From: Chromohalobacter sp. 296-RDG
GTDB lineage: Bacteria; Pseudomonadota; Gammaproteobacteria; Pseudomonadales; Halomonadaceae
Length of the DNA: 64,000 nt
Direction: 5' to 3'
Assembly: GCF_029889885.1 (NCBI RefSeq)
Contig: NZ_JARANY010000002.1
Span: 105,993 to 169,992 of the forward strand
Part shown: piece after piece, positions 9,260-19,388 of the stretch
How the letters are laid out: each line of letters begins with the position of its first letter
Position numbering within the stretch: position 1 is the stretch's first letter
Notes under the pieces: generated by a model
Told to the model about the DNA's origin: nothing
Database searches by the model: none
What the model saw: only the letters and a program-made list of their open reading frames with translations
Made by a program: the position numbers and the translations under genes

Positions 9260-10132
9260 GTGAAGAAAACGACTCTGATTATTGGTTGCGGCGACATTGG
9301 TATCCAGCTAGGTAAGCGGCTGATCGACGCTGGCCAACGGGTGATCGGCGTGCGCCGCCAGGTCGCGCCGCTCGCGGAAACCGGCATCGAGGCCTTGGCA
9401 CTGGACGTTACGGACACTGCGGCGCTGGCACGCTTGCCTGACGCAGATACCGTCGTCTATATCCTAAGCGCTGCGCGCTTCGACGAAAACGCCTATGCCG
9501 AAGCGTATCCCAAGGGGCTCAAGGCCGTGCTCGGCGAACTCGAGACGCGAGCCACGTCGCCCAAGCGCGTTTTTTTCGTCTCCTCGACCAGCGTCTATGC
9601 CCAGCAAGCGGGCGAAATGGTCGACGAAACCTCCGAGACTGCGCCCACCGGATTCTCGGGGCTGCTGATGCGCGAGGCCGAACAAGCGCTGCTCGATCAC
9701 TCCATGCCTGGCACCGTGGTACGCTTTTCGGGGATCTACGGCCCGGGGCGCGATCGATTGATTCGCCAGGTCAAGGAAGGGCGCGTCGCGGCAGCGAACC
9801 CGCCGATGTATTCCAACCGCATCCATCGCGACGATTGCGCGGGTGTGCTGGCGCATTTGATCGCCTTGAGCCTCGATGACAAGCCGGTGGAGGCGCTTTA
9901 TCTGGCCAGTGACTGCGAGCCGACGCCTTTGCATGAAGTGATGACATGGATGGCTGGCAAGCTCAAGGTCGAGCTCACCGAGACCATTCAATCACCGTTG
10001 CGGCGACGTGCCAGCAAGCGCTGTGACAACTCACGCGTGCGCGACAGTGGCTATCGCTTTCAGTATCCCACTTTCCGTGAGGGCTACGCCGAGGTGATCG
10101 AAGCACAGCGGCAGGCGCCCGAGTCCGTTTGA
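9260..10132 (+). CDS. NAD(P)-binding SDR/epimerase-like protein (YeeZ type)
   Basis: The 290-residue protein begins at a GTG (9260) with the Rossmann motif GCGDIGIQLGKRLIDAGQRV. The middle contains the extended-SDR-like features FFVSSTSVYAQQAGE and RFSGIYGPGRDRL. The Tyr-x3-Lys catalytic pair of classical epimerases is not clear; VYAQQ lacks the Lys, as in YeeZ-like proteins of unknown substrate. It reads divergently from oxyR and converges with thpR, the two stop codons being 2 bases apart. Involvement in the oxidative-stress response is possible from position only. Confidence 0.75.
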   Translation: MKKTTLIIGCGDIGIQLGKRLIDAGQRVIGVRRQVAPLAETGIEALALDVTDTAALARLPDADTVVYILSAARFDENAYAEAYPKGLKAVLGELETRATSPKRVFFVSSTSVYAQQAGEMVDETSETAPTGFSGLLMREAEQALLDHSMPGTVVRFSGIYGPGRDRLIRQVKEGRVAAANPPMYSNRIHRDDCAGVLAHLIALSLDDKPVEALYLASDCEPTPLHEVMTWMAGKLKVELTETIQSPLRRRASKRCDNSRVRDSGYRFQYPTFREGYAEVIEAQRQAPESV

Positions 10133-10134
10133 AC

Positions 10135-10683
10135 CTACTCGTTTGCCGGCGTCGCAGAACTCTCGGCCAGCACCCGATAGACGGGCCGCGTGCCGTCGAG
10201 AATCGACTCGACTAGCGTCAGTCGCATCAACGGCCAATTCCATTCGGGCGCCTCGAGCATTGCGGGTGGCGCCTTCTTGGTGTGGCGCAGTAGCGTGATG
10301 TGAGGTCGGAAGTCATGTGAAGCTGGCAGTGACCGGCCGCTGGCTTGCAAGGCCTCGCCAAGACGTGCGCGCCACAGGTTCAATGTGGGCGTCGGCGGCC
10401 CGCCGCGCCATGCCAGGCGCGGTTTATAGAAATAACCGTAGCGGTCGAGCGTCCACTCGCCCGCAGGCAGCGTCAGGCGCTCGGTCAATATCTGCAGGGC
10501 CGCAATCTCCGCCGTGGGCACATTCCCTAGAAACCCCAGCGTTAGATGCAGGTTGTCGATAGCCGGCGTGCGCCCCCCGCAATGGCGTTGGAGGCGCGAC
10601 GCCAGTGACGCCAGACGCTCGCGCAGGGCGGCGTCGGGCCAGGCGGCGAAGAACACACGCCGCGTGGTGCGCCTCTCAATCAC
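10135..10683 (-). CDS. thpR: RNA 2',3'-cyclic phosphodiesterase / 2'-5' RNA ligase family
   Basis: The 182-residue protein has the two HxTx motifs of the 2H phosphoesterase superfamily: HLTL in [10 protein letters not shown] and HITL in [10 protein letters not shown]. Family members hydrolyse 2',3'-cyclic phosphates or join 2'-5' RNA ends. The start is a GTG at 10683 ([15 protein letters not shown]), which overlaps the end of ridA by 8 bases; the upstream in-frame sequence is the ridA shadow. The length agrees with E. coli ThpR (176). It is probably translated from the ridA transcript. Confidence 0.88.
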   Translation of the reverse strand: MIERRTTRRVFFAAWPDAALRERLASLASRLQRHCGGRTPAIDNLHLTLGFLGNVPTAEIAALQILTERLTLPAGEWTLDRYGYFYKPRLAWRGGPPTPTLNLWRARLGEALQASGRSLPASHDFRPHITLLRHTKKAPPAMLEAPEWNWPLMRLTLVESILDGTRPVYRVLAESSATPANE

Positions 10684-11065
10684 CGAGGACCATGACGGCT
10701 TCGGCTTCCACCTGGCTGCCTTTGGGCAGTTCCCTGACGCCGACTGCTGCGCGGGCCGGATACGGGGCCTGGAAGTACTCTTCCATGATCTGGTTGACCA
10801 CGGCAAAGTGGCTCAGATCGGTCAGGTAGATATTGAGCTTGACGATGTCCTGTAGCGAGCCGGCAGCTTCCTGGCAGACGGCCTGCAGATTGGTGAAGAC
10901 CTGGTGCGCCTGGGTGTCGATATCCTCGGCGACGAGCTCCATGTTACCGGGGTCCAGCGGGATCTGCCCGGATATGTATACCGTGTTGCCGGCCTTGATG
11001 GCCTGCGAGTAGGGTCCGATGGCGGCCGGCGCCTGCTCGGTATTGATGACGGCTTTGTTACTCAT
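10676..11065 (-). CDS. ridA: RidA/YjgF family enamine/imine deaminase
   Basis: RidA removes reactive 2-aminoacrylate and related enamines formed by PLP enzymes. The 129-residue protein starts at 11065 ([21 protein letters not shown]) behind GGAG. The family signature is present: [23 protein letters not shown] near the N-terminus, and the ligand-binding Arg in [24 protein letters not shown]. It follows spoT on the same strand but behind a terminator hairpin, a spoT-ridA order common in gammaproteobacteria. It overlaps thpR downstream. Confidence 0.93.
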   Translation of the reverse strand: MSNKAVINTEQAPAAIGPYSQAIKAGNTVYISGQIPLDPGNMELVAEDIDTQAHQVFTNLQAVCQEAAGSLQDIVKLNIYLTDLSHFAVVNQIMEEYFQAPYPARAAVGVRELPKGSQVEAEAVMVLGD

Positions 11066-11149
11066 GGCATGGCTCCTTGTCATTATGCGTGTGCGCATTG
11101 CGATGGACAAAAATAACGGCACCGCCGCGTCCGCGTTAGCGGGCGCGCC

Positions 11150-11210
11150 GGGCATCGTAAAAACGAAACGACCGACCCGCCGCTCTGGTGGGCGGCAGGT
11201 CGGTCGCCAT
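11150..11210 (-). terminator. Rho-independent terminator of spoT
   Basis: Between spoT and ridA a strong stem is formed by ACCGACC and CGCCG on one side and GGCGG and GGTCGGT on the other (about 11169-11206). On the minus strand it is followed by a T-rich run (TTTCGTTTTTACG), as expected for intrinsic termination. Confidence 0.8.
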
Positions 11211-11214
11211 GGTG

Positions 11215-13350
11215 TCAACTGCGAACGCGAGTGATCTTGCCGACGTGGGGCAGGTTGCGCAGTCGTTTCATGATACTTGCTAGATGCACGCGGTCGTGGA
11301 CGGCCAACGTCAGGTTGACGATCGACAGGCGTGCATCGCGTTCCTCAATGCCGATGCGTTCGATATTGGCACCGGCATCGGTCACCAGGCCGGCCAGTTC
11401 GGCGACCAGGCCGCGCCGCGTCTCGACATGCAGGCGCAGCGCCACCGGGAAATCTTGATCGATCTGCTGAGACCACTCCAGAGCGAACAGCTTGTCGGGG
11501 TCGCCGCGCAGTTCCTGCAGGTTACCACAATCGTGGCGGTGTACCACGATTCCCTTGCCGACCGAAAGATGACCGACAATGGGATCGCCGGGCAGCGGAT
11601 AACAGCAGCGCGCGAAGCTGATGATCATGCCCTCGGCACCGTTGATCACGATCGGCATTCCGGAATGCGACGCCGTGGCGACTTCCTCGGCGGTTTCCGG
11701 GGCGTTACATTCCAGCAGGCGGCGCGCGATGACGTAGGCCATGCGCGTTCCGAGCCCGATCGATTCGAGCAGATCGTCCTCGTGCCTGAAATCGAGTTCT
11801 TCGAGTACCGCCGTCAAGCGATGCTCGGGCAGCTCCTCGAGGCTGGTCTCGAAGGCGCTCAGTGCACGGTTGAGCAAGCGCCGTCCCAACTGCACGGACT
11901 CGGTGCGCTGCTGATGCTTGAGGGCGTGACGGATCGCTGAGCGCGCCTTGGCGGTGACCACGAAGTTGAGCCAGGCCAGGTTGGGGCGGGCACCGGGCGC
12001 GGTGATGATCTCCAGCGTCTGGCCGCTTTCCAGGGTCGATGACAGCGGCGCCAGATGGCGGTCTATGCGGCAGGCGATGCAACTGTTACCGATATCGGTG
12101 TGCACGCTGTAGGCAAAGTCCACGGCCGTGGCGCCGCCAGGGAGCTCCATGATGTCGCCTTTGGGCGTGAATACGTAGATATCGTCGGGGAACAGGTCGT
12201 TCTTGACGTGTTCTATGAACTCCAGGGAGTTGCCAGCGTGGCGCTGCATCTCGAGCAGCCCGCGGACCCATTCGCGGGCGCGAGCATGGCTGCCGGCGCC
12301 GATGGGGCGCGCGGTCTGACCAGCCTTGTACAGCCAATGCGCGGCGATACCGTTGTTGGCCATCGCTTCCATCTCGCGGGTGCGAATCTGCACCTCGACG
12401 GGCATTCCGCTGGGGCCGAACAGCGTCGTATGCAGACTCTGGTAGCCGTTGGCCTTGGGGATGGCGATGTAGTCCTTGAAACGCCCCGGCACGGGCTTGT
12501 AGAGATTGTGCACCGCGCCGAGAATGCGGTAACAGGTGTCGACGTCATCGGTGATGATGCGAAACCCGAACACGTCCATGATCTCGGCGAAGGGTTTGCG
12601 CTGGTCACGCATCTTGCGATAGATCGACAACAGGTGCTTCTGGCGGCCCACTACGCTGCCGCCCAGCGCGTCGTCATCGAGGCACTTCTGCAGGCTGTCC
12701 TGAATCTGGCGCATCATCGAGCGGCGATTGCCGCGCGCCTTGGTGACCGCGCGCTTGATGCGCTCGGCACGCATCGGGTGGATCGCCTGGAAGGAAAGAT
12801 CCTCGAGTTCGACGCGAATGGTATTGATACCCAGACGCCCGGCAATACGCGCGTAGATTTCCAACGTCTCGCGGGCAATGCGGCGCTTCTTTTCGGGACG
12901 CAGTGCCCCGAGGGTGCGCATGTTGTGCAGGCGGTCGGCGAGCTTGACGATGATCACGCGGATGTCCTGGGACATCGCCAGAACCATCTTCTGGAAGTTC
13001 TCCGCCTGGGCGACCGCCTTGTCCTCGAAGGTGATCTGGGTAAGCTTGGAGACGCCATCGACCAGTTCGGCCACGGGGCCGCCGAATTGCTGGGTCAACG
13101 CCTCCTTGGTCACGCCGGTATCTTCGATGACGTCATGCAGCATGGCGGCCATCAGGCTTTGATGGTCCATGTGCATATTGGCGAGGATATTGGCGACCGC
13201 CAGCGGATGCGTGACGTAGGGTTCGCCGGAGCGCCGCCGCTGGCCGTCATGGGCCTGCTCGGCGTAGTAAAAGGCGCGCTTGACGTGCAGAATCTCCTCG
13301 GGGGGTAGGTAGCCGCCGAGTCGGTCCGCGAGATCGTCGATGGTGAACAT
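11215..13350 (-). CDS. spoT: bifunctional (p)ppGpp synthase/hydrolase SpoT
   Basis: SpoT balances the alarmone (p)ppGpp during starvation. The 711-residue protein starts at 13350 ([16 protein letters not shown]) and shows in order the HD hydrolase domain ([20 protein letters not shown] near residues 68-78), the synthetase domain ([31 protein letters not shown]), the TGS domain ([25 protein letters not shown], split into its parts) and a C-terminal ACT domain ([23 protein letters not shown]). An intact HD motif argues for SpoT rather than RelA. Order rpoZ-spoT-ridA is the conserved gammaproteobacterial one. Confidence 0.96.
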   Translation of the reverse strand: MFTIDDLADRLGGYLPPEEILHVKRAFYYAEQAHDGQRRRSGEPYVTHPLAVANILANMHMDHQSLMAAMLHDVIEDTGVTKEALTQQFGGPVAELVDGVSKLTQITFEDKAVAQAENFQKMVLAMSQDIRVIIVKLADRLHNMRTLGALRPEKKRRIARETLEIYARIAGRLGINTIRVELEDLSFQAIHPMRAERIKRAVTKARGNRRSMMRQIQDSLQKCLDDDALGGSVVGRQKHLLSIYRKMRDQRKPFAEIMDVFGFRIITDDVDTCYRILGAVHNLYKPVPGRFKDYIAIPKANGYQSLHTTLFGPSGMPVEVQIRTREMEAMANNGIAAHWLYKAGQTARPIGAGSHARAREWVRGLLEMQRHAGNSLEFIEHVKNDLFPDDIYVFTPKGDIMELPGGATAVDFAYSVHTDIGNSCIACRIDRHLAPLSSTLESGQTLEIITAPGARPNLAWLNFVVTAKARSAIRHALKHQQRTESVQLGRRLLNRALSAFETSLEELPEHRLTAVLEELDFRHEDDLLESIGLGTRMAYVIARRLLECNAPETAEEVATASHSGMPIVINGAEGMIISFARCCYPLPGDPIVGHLSVGKGIVVHRHDCGNLQELRGDPDKLFALEWSQQIDQDFPVALRLHVETRRGLVAELAGLVTDAGANIERIGIEERDARLSIVNLTLAVHDRVHLASIMKRLRNLPHVGKITRVRS

Positions 13351-13378
13351 AGTGCGCGCCTTCGAGAATGGAGAGAAC

Positions 13379-13630
13379 TTAGTCGTTGTACTCTCGCTCG
13401 GGACGCGGCTTGGGAGCGGGCGGATCGACGACTTCGTCGAGGACGTTGACATCGACCAGGCCAGCCGCGATTTCGCGCAGTGCCATGACCGTGGGCTTGT
13501 CGTTTTCCCAGGCCAGTTGGGCATCGCGCGAGCCGCGAGCGAGCTGACGTGACCGCTGCGTGGCGATCATCACCAACTGAAAACGGTTATCGACGTTGTC
13601 GAGGCAATCTTCTACGGTAACGCGTGCCAT
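13379..13630 (-). CDS. rpoZ: RNA polymerase omega subunit
   Basis: The 83-residue omega subunit, which helps fold and hold the beta' subunit, starts [20 protein letters not shown] and contains the conserved RQLARGS and [15 protein letters not shown] segments. It lies directly upstream of spoT (28 bases) and downstream of gmk, as in E. coli, and is probably co-transcribed with spoT. Confidence 0.97.
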   Translation of the reverse strand: MARVTVEDCLDNVDNRFQLVMIATQRSRQLARGSRDAQLAWENDKPTVMALREIAAGLVDVNVLDEVVDPPAPKPRPEREYND

Positions 13631-13694
13631 GAGTGTGAACCCTGATCGAGAAATAAAAACGGCGTAAGCCGGACCTGCGGAAGGGCCTCCGAGT

Positions 13695-14342
13695 CTACTC
13701 GACGTCTTCCACGCGTGACAAGAGTGCCGCCAGCAGTGGCGCGTGAGCGGCTCGAACGCGTGTCACGCGGGTGCGTTCGGTATGCACCAGACAGCTCAGC
13801 TCGTCGAGCGCGCGGGCGAAGGTGTCGTTGACGATGATATGTTCGTATTCAACGTAGTGCGACATCTCGTCGATCGCATCGCGCATGCGTCGGGCGATGG
13901 TTGCCTCGTCATCGGTGCCGCGCCCCGAAAGTCGCGCGTGGAGTGCTTCCCGGGAAGGCGGCAGGATGAACACCGAGACCGCCTCGTCGAAGGCCTCGCG
14001 CACTTGGCGGGCACCTTGCCAGTCGATTTCCAGAACCACGTCCTGGCCGGCGTCGAGCAGGGCCTGCACGGCGGCTCGCGAGGTGCCGTAGTAGTTGTCG
14101 AAGACCCGCGCATACTCGATGAAATCGCCGCTTTCGATCAGGCGCTCGAAGGTCGTGACGTCGACGAAGTGGTAGTTGACGCCGTTGTGCTCGCCGGGGC
14201 GCATGTCGCGCGTGGTGTGCGAGACGCTGACCTGGATGCCCGCGATGCGTTCGAGCAGGGCACGTACCAGGCTGGTCTTGCCCGCGCCTGAAGGCGCCGA
14301 GACGATGTAGAGTGTCCCTTTTGACGGAAGCTGAGTGGGCAT
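13695..14342 (-). CDS. gmk: guanylate kinase
   Basis: Guanylate kinase phosphorylates GMP to GDP. The 215-residue protein has the P-loop [15 protein letters not shown] at about residues 14-28, the GMP-binding [20 protein letters not shown], and the C-terminal [20 protein letters not shown] segment. Length and motifs agree with the family. It heads the gmk-rpoZ-spoT order and is divergent from the MFS gene at 14451. Confidence 0.96.
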   Translation of the reverse strand: MPTQLPSKGTLYIVSAPSGAGKTSLVRALLERIAGIQVSVSHTTRDMRPGEHNGVNYHFVDVTTFERLIESGDFIEYARVFDNYYGTSRAAVQALLDAGQDVVLEIDWQGARQVREAFDEAVSVFILPPSREALHARLSGRGTDDEATIARRMRDAIDEMSHYVEYEHIIVNDTFARALDELSCLVHTERTRVTRVRAAHAPLLAALLSRVEDVE

Positions 14343-14450
14343 GGGGCGTGTCCGATTGAGCCGCTTCTGGGGAAACGAGCATTATCGCATACACTTTGTG
14401 TCCTGCCGACATCGCGCAGGGCGCGCGCCACCTGACAAGGAACCTTTTAC

Positions 14451-15659
14451 ATGTCCCCTACGGGTATGTCACCCAATGAATCGACGACGCGGCTGGGTTT
14501 TGCCGGGGTCGCCTTTGCGTTTCTCGTGACCATGCTGGGCACGACGCTGCCGACGCCACTCTATCCGGGCTATCAAGCGACCTTCGGTTTCTCGCAGCTC
14601 GTCATCACGGTGATCTTCGCCGCCTATGCCGTAGGCGTCATCGCCGCGCTGTTGATCACCGGACGCTGGTCGGATCAGTTGGGGCGCCGTCCGCTACTGT
14701 TTGCGGGTTTGGCGGCAGCGGCGCTTAGCGATGTCATCTTCCTGGCGTCCGAGGGGCTTTCCACGTTGCTGGCCGGGCGCGTGTTATCGGGGATCTCGGC
14801 TGGTATCTTTACCGGCACGGCGACAGTGGCCGTGGTCGAGTCGGCGCCCGAGGCTTGGAAGCGCGCGGCGACCTTCGTCGCGACCGCCGCCAACATGGGG
14901 GGCCTGGGTTTGGGGCCGGTCGTCGCGGGCGCCTTGGGTGAATACGCCGTGTGGCCGTTGCATCTGGCGTATGCCGTACATCTGGGGCTTTTGGCGATCG
15001 CCGTGCTGGGCGTCGCCGTGGCATCGGAAACCGTGACGCCCCCGCCCCGGATTCGCCTGCGCATACAGCGCCTGAAGGTGCCCGCCGAGGTGCGCGGCGT
15101 GTTCGTGCCGGCGGTGATCGCTGGGTTCGCCGGCTTTGCGGTGCTGGGATTTTTCACCGCCACCGCACCAGCCTTCATGAGCCAGGTGCTGGGGCATTCG
15201 AACCTGCTGGCGATCGGTCTGGTGGCTGGCTGCGTGTTCTTCGCCTCGACCCTGGGACAGCTCGTGCAGGGGCGTCTGCCCGAGGCGCATCGCTTGCCGC
15301 TGGGATGTGGCGTGGTGATCGTCGGCGCATTGACCGTCGGGGCCGGATTGGCGTTGGTGACGCTGGCGGTCTTCCTGCTGGGAGCGCTGATCGTCGGGTT
15401 GGGTCAGGGCATTGCCTTTCGCGCCGGGCTGGGCGCCGTGGCGGCGGCCTGCCCGCTGAATCAGCGTGGCGCGGTGACCTCGACCTTCTTCGTGATCGCC
15501 TATGTGGCGATTTCGATTCCCGTGGTGGGCATCGGGCTAGTGGCGCGACTCGTCGGCCTGCAAGCCACCGGGGTGGGATTCGCCATCGGTGTCGCCGCGC
15601 TGGCAGGCGTCGCTTTGGTATCATTGCAGCGTCAGCGTGCCGCCACGGCGGTGCGTTAA
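14451..15659 (+). CDS. MFS transporter
   Basis: This 402-residue protein has hydrophobic segments throughout, consistent with 12 membrane helices. The MFS motif A variant GRWSDQLGRRPLL lies in the loop between helices 2 and 3 (about residues 70-83), and motif C-like glycines lie in helix 5 (MGGLGLGPVVAGALGEY). AGGA upstream of 14451 supports this start; a second ATG at 14466 is an alternative. It resembles drug/metabolite exporters, but no substrate can be read from the sequence. It is transcribed away from gmk and precedes pyrC by 42 bases. Confidence 0.82.
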   Translation: MSPTGMSPNESTTRLGFAGVAFAFLVTMLGTTLPTPLYPGYQATFGFSQLVITVIFAAYAVGVIAALLITGRWSDQLGRRPLLFAGLAAAALSDVIFLASEGLSTLLAGRVLSGISAGIFTGTATVAVVESAPEAWKRAATFVATAANMGGLGLGPVVAGALGEYAVWPLHLAYAVHLGLLAIAVLGVAVASETVTPPPRIRLRIQRLKVPAEVRGVFVPAVIAGFAGFAVLGFFTATAPAFMSQVLGHSNLLAIGLVAGCVFFASTLGQLVQGRLPEAHRLPLGCGVVIVGALTVGAGLALVTLAVFLLGALIVGLGQGIAFRAGLGAVAAACPLNQRGAVTSTFFVIAYVAISIPVVGIGLVARLVGLQATGVGFAIGVAALAGVALVSLQRQRAATAVR

Positions 15660-15701
15660 GCGTTTTCGTCAGCTTTTCCGTCCGTGCCCAGGAGCCTGAG
15701 A

Positions 15702-16757
15702 ATGTCCGAGTCCCCCACCCGTCTTCGCCTCCGCCGTCCCGACGACTGGCATCTTCACTTGCGCGACGACGACGTGATGCGCCTGGTACTGCCCGCCACC
15801 AGTCGGGTCTATGGACGGGCCATCGTGATGCCCAATCTGATGCCGCCGATCACTACGCTGGCGGAGGCCGAGGCCTATCGCGCGCGCATTCTCGAAGCAG
15901 TGCCGGCGGGTCATGATTTCACGCCGCTGATGACCTGCTACCTCAACGAGAGCGTCTCCGCCGAGACACTCGAGGCGGGTCATGCCAGTGGCTTGCTGAC
16001 GGCGGCCAAGCTCTACCCGGCCAATGCCACCACCAATTCGCAGCATGGCGTCAAGCAGGTCGCGGACATCTACCCGCTGCTTGAGGTAATGGAGCGAATC
16101 GGTATGCCGCTGCTGGTGCATGGCGAAGTCACGCGCGGCGAGATCGATATCTTCGATCGGGAAAAGTTCTTCATCGACGAGGTGATGATCCCGCTGCGCC
16201 AGCGCTTTCCGGCGCTCAAGGTGGTGTTCGAGCACATTACCACCGGTGACGCCGCGCAATACGTCTTGGAAGGCGATGCCAACCTGGCCGCAACGCTGAC
16301 GCCGCAGCATCTGGCGCACAACCGCAACGACATGCTGGTGGGCGGTATTCGTCCGCACCTGTATTGCCTGCCGATTCTCAAGCGGGCCGAGCACCAGCGG
16401 GCGTTGCGCGCGGCGGTGGCCAGCGGTCATCCGCGATTCTTCCTGGGCACCGACTCGGCGCCGCACGTGGTCGCCGCCAAGGAAACGGCCTGCGGTTGCG
16501 CCGGGGTGTTCAACGCCCAGGCGTCGCTGGCCGTCTATGCCGAAGTGTTCGAAGAGGAAGATGCGCTCGAGCATTTCGCGGCATTCTGCTCGGAGAACGG
16601 GCCACGCTTCTATGGTCTGCCGTTCAACGAGGAGGAGATCGAACTCGAACGTCACCCCTGGACGATGCCCGAGCGCACCGCCGGCTATGGGGAGACGCTG
16701 ATGCCCTTTAAAGCCGGCGAGACGCTGGCGTGGTCGGTCAATGCCGGACGCGAGTGA
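15702..16757 (+). CDS. pyrC: dihydroorotase
   Basis: PyrC closes carbamoyl-aspartate to dihydroorotate in pyrimidine synthesis. The 351-residue protein begins at 15702 behind AGGAG. It has the zinc-ligand pair in [10 protein letters not shown] (about residues 17 and 19), the carboxylated Lys in [16 protein letters not shown], further zinc ligands in LLVHGEV and VFEHITTG, and the catalytic Asp in FLGTDSAPH. Length and motifs match the E. coli-type PyrC. It converges with the phosphatase gene downstream. Confidence 0.96.
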   Translation: MSESPTRLRLRRPDDWHLHLRDDDVMRLVLPATSRVYGRAIVMPNLMPPITTLAEAEAYRARILEAVPAGHDFTPLMTCYLNESVSAETLEAGHASGLLTAAKLYPANATTNSQHGVKQVADIYPLLEVMERIGMPLLVHGEVTRGEIDIFDREKFFIDEVMIPLRQRFPALKVVFEHITTGDAAQYVLEGDANLAATLTPQHLAHNRNDMLVGGIRPHLYCLPILKRAEHQRALRAAVASGHPRFFLGTDSAPHVVAAKETACGCAGVFNAQASLAVYAEVFEEEDALEHFAAFCSENGPRFYGLPFNEEEIELERHPWTMPERTAGYGETLMPFKAGETLAWSVNAGRE

Positions 16758-16763
16758 CGCGCA

Positions 16764-17348
16764 TCAGGTTGTCGTCGACAGGTGCGGCAAGTGCGCCATG
16801 TCTGGCTCACGCAGTGGGCGGATCTCCCAGCCGCGTGTTCCGTATGGCGCCACCCATTGCGGCACGGCGTTATCGGTGCGCGGCCCTTCCGGCGTGCCGC
16901 TGTCGAGATAGCGGATTACTCGGATCAGCCCGGAATGGCCGACGATCAGTGGCGTCTCGTGCTCGACGAGCAGGGCATTGAGCGTGGCGATGATGCGGGT
17001 CACGAAATCCGCCCAGCTTTCCCCGCCTTCGGGCGAGAGCAGGTAAGGCATCGTCTCGGGAATGAGCTGCTCTTCGTGCTCGCCCCAATGGCGTTCCTTG
17101 AGCCCACCGATCAGACAATGCGGGGCACGCCCGGTGGCGAGTTCGGCCGTGCGTTGGGCACGCTCCAGGGGGCTGGCGACGATCAATGGCCAGGCGACGT
17201 CGCTGAGCAGCACAGATGCCTGGCGCGCTTCCTGTTCGCCTTGCGCAGTGAGAGGGACATCGCGCTGGCCGGCGATCCGACGGCTCAGGTTACTGGTGCT
17301 CTGGCCATGGCGCAGAAAGACGAAGGGGCGGCGAATCAGCTCGGGCAT
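16764..17348 (-). CDS. histidine phosphatase family protein
   Basis: The 194-residue protein has the phosphoglycerate-mutase-like signature FLRHGQSTSNLSRRIAG at residues 11-27, whose His is the phospho-acceptor, and the second active-site His in LIVGHSGLIRV. Other landmarks are the Arg in SPLERAQRTAELA and the catalytic Glu in LKERHWGEHEE. Members act on small phosphorylated metabolites, and the exact substrate cannot be told. The gene ends 6 bases from pyrC and is transcribed towards it. Confidence 0.85.
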   Translation of the reverse strand: MPELIRRPFVFLRHGQSTSNLSRRIAGQRDVPLTAQGEQEARQASVLLSDVAWPLIVASPLERAQRTAELATGRAPHCLIGGLKERHWGEHEEQLIPETMPYLLSPEGGESWADFVTRIIATLNALLVEHETPLIVGHSGLIRVIRYLDSGTPEGPRTDNAVPQWVAPYGTRGWEIRPLREPDMAHLPHLSTTT

Positions 17349-17454
17349 GGCGATGGCTCCATGGAAATCCTATATCGATCCTATCAGGCCAAACGCGGCG
17401 GAGCGCGTGCAATGTAGCATTGTGGTCGATAAACGGAGAAAAGAAGGCTTGTAT

Positions 17455-17472
17455 TTTAGACTTAAGTCTAAA
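17455..17472. promoter_or_regulatory. perfect 18-bp palindrome, candidate operator
   Basis: TTTAGACTTAAGTCTAAA is its own reverse complement. It lies in the 245-base gap between the divergent phosphatase and MFS genes, 122 bases before the MFS start. Such a dyad fits a dimeric regulator, but no regulator gene is adjacent. Confidence 0.6.
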
Positions 17473-17593
17473 TCTGAGATAATTGATCGCTTCGGCCTAC
17501 AGGTTGCGAATTAGGGCGCGACACGTTGTCTTCGGGGCACGTTCTTCTCGCCACGTTCCTCACGATCAGTACCTTAAAGACAGGAAATTGCCC

Positions 17594-18808
17594 ATGAGCG
17601 AATCCACAGACGCGTCGACGCCTTCTGGCGCCGCTCACCCACGCCTGGCGGAGTTGGCCCTGGCGCTGGGCGGCTTCGGTATCGGTACCGGTGAATTCGT
17701 CATCATGGGATTGATGAGCCGCGTTGCCGATGATCTTCAGGTGGCGGTTCCCGATGTCGGCTATGCCATCAGCAGTTACGCGCTCGGCGTCGTCGTCGGC
17801 GCGCCAATCATCTCGGCCCTGGCGGCACGGCTGCCCAAGCGGGCATTGCTGATCGGGCTTATGCTGCTATTCGCTCTCGGCAACTTTGCCAGCATCATGG
17901 CGCCGCATTTCGGTATCTTCGTCGGGTTACGCTTCATCGCCGGCCTGCCGCACGGCGCGTACTTCGGCGTCGCGGCGCTGGTGGCGGCCGCAGCGGTGCC
18001 CGTCGATCAACGCGCCCGAGCGGTGGCGCGCGTCATGACCGGGCTGACCGTGGCGATTCTGGTTGGTGCACCGTTGGCTACCTGGGTGGGCAATATGATC
18101 GGCTGGCAGGCGGCTTTCGCCGGTGTGGGCGGCATCGCGCTGCTGACGGCGCTGATGGTGCGCCTATGGGTGCCGTATCAGCCCGCCGATCATAAGGCCA
18201 GTCCCAAGCGCGAGTTGAGCGCGATGATCAAGCCGCGTGTGCTGTTCACGCTGGGCGTGGCCTGCTTCGGATGCGGCGGTATGTTCGCAGTGTTCAGTTA
18301 TGTCATGCCCACGCTTACCGAGCAGGCCGGCATGGCTGAGTCGCTGGGGCCGCTGGTGCTGGCGATTTTCGGGGTGGGCACCATCCTGGGTAATTTCGCC
18401 GGTGCGCGTATCGCCGACTGGAACCTCCTGCGCGGCATTCCGATCATCCTGCTGTGGGTGGCATGCGTACAAGGTGGCTTTTACTTCGCCGCCAACTCGG
18501 TGTGGACAGGCTTCTTGTTCGTAGCGCTGGTCGGGACCAGCATGGCCGTCGCCCCCGCCATGCAGACGCGGTTGATGGACGTCGCTGAAGACGCCCAGAC
18601 CATGGCCGCCTCGCTCAATCACGCCGCTTTCAACATGGCCAACGCGCTCGGCGCCTGGTTGGCCGGCGTGACCATCAAGGCGGGTCTGGCGTGGTCATCC
18701 ACCGGCCTGGTGGGCGCCTCGCTCGCCTTGTTGGGCATCGCGATCTTCGCCACCGGCCGCTGGCTGGAAAAGCGCGAGGCGTTGCAGCAGCCCGCTGCCT
18801 CGTCATAA
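17594..18808 (+). CDS. MFS transporter, AraJ/SotB-like
   Basis: The 404-residue protein, read from the ATG at 17594 behind AGGA, starts its membrane part with LALALGGFGIGTGEFVIMGLM, the pattern of the DHA1-type sugar/drug efflux group (AraJ, SotB, NepI). The loop after helix 2 carries ALAARLPKRALLIG instead of a full motif A. Helix 4 has the GLPHGAYFGVAAL segment typical of this subgroup. Likely an inner-membrane proton-driven exporter of small organics. The upstream palindrome suggests inducible expression. Confidence 0.83.
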   Translation: MSESTDASTPSGAAHPRLAELALALGGFGIGTGEFVIMGLMSRVADDLQVAVPDVGYAISSYALGVVVGAPIISALAARLPKRALLIGLMLLFALGNFASIMAPHFGIFVGLRFIAGLPHGAYFGVAALVAAAAVPVDQRARAVARVMTGLTVAILVGAPLATWVGNMIGWQAAFAGVGGIALLTALMVRLWVPYQPADHKASPKRELSAMIKPRVLFTLGVACFGCGGMFAVFSYVMPTLTEQAGMAESLGPLVLAIFGVGTILGNFAGARIADWNLLRGIPIILLWVACVQGGFYFAANSVWTGFLFVALVGTSMAVAPAMQTRLMDVAEDAQTMAASLNHAAFNMANALGAWLAGVTIKAGLAWSSTGLVGASLALLGIAIFATGRWLEKREALQQPAASS

Positions 18809-18926
18809 GGCAGGCCGCAAGTGGCATGTGTACATTGCTTGCGGTCGCCACACTCCTCGAATTACGGCTTTCTCGATCAGATTAATTTTTCGGTAACACT
18901 TAAGTTTTTTCTTATTTTACCGATAA

Positions 18927-19025
18927 TTATTCAGGGGCTGTGTCACCCAGCCGCATAGCAAGGTAACCGTGCTTGAGATACTGCACGAGGCTGGGCCATT
19001 GAAACCGCCAGAATGGACGTCGTGG
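18927..19025 (-). pseudogene. possible C-terminal remnant of a transposase
   Basis: The minus frame ending at 18927 reads FWRFQWPSLVQYLKHGY and then LAMRLGDTAPE before its stop. This looks like a conserved protein tail rather than random sequence, and no start or body is left upstream because the YggL-like gene occupies that DNA. It sits in an AT-rich gap. The similarity to transposase tails is from memory and unproven. Confidence 0.25.
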
Positions 19026-19035
19026 AGAAAGCGCT

Positions 19036-19359
19036 ATGTCGGGGATGGAAGATGGGGGCGGAGTACGGGAAAAGGGTGAATTTGCGGTGCTCGGGTTTGT
19101 GTTGTCCTGCCGTTTGCAGGAGGTCGGAACAGAGGATGCGACGCGGGTGCTCGACGCCTTGGAAGCAGAACTCGAATCGCGCGGTTTGATCATGGGTGGT
19201 GGGGTCGACACGGATCGGCTGGATGTCTTCGTGTTGCCGCATAAAAACGCCAGCGCTACGGACAAGGACCGCCTTGCGCTGGCCGAGTGGCTCGATCAAC
19301 AACCGCTTTGCACGGAAGTGGTGGTGGGCGATTGGATGGATGCTTACGGGGTGGAGTGA
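19036..19359 (+). CDS. yggL: YggL family (50S ribosome-binding) protein
   Basis: The 107-residue protein has the YggL/DUF469 pattern: KGEFAVLGFVLSCRL, then a helix, then SRGLIMGGGVD, and a C-terminal WLDQQPLCTEVVVGDWMDAYG. YggL homologues bind the large ribosomal subunit. The N-terminus lacks the basic KNRSRRLRKK-like tail that most members have, so ribosome binding could differ. It is monocistronic, flanked by decayed sequence on both sides. Confidence 0.65.
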   Translation: MSGMEDGGGVREKGEFAVLGFVLSCRLQEVGTEDATRVLDALEAELESRGLIMGGGVDTDRLDVFVLPHKNASATDKDRLALAEWLDQQPLCTEVVVGDWMDAYGVE

Positions 19360-19388
19360 CAAACGCGGCGGCCATGCATGGACCTGTA

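Noticed and set aside
12055..13308. Plus-strand 417-codon frame opposite spoT
   Set aside because: Antisense shadow; the spoT domains on the other strand are complete.
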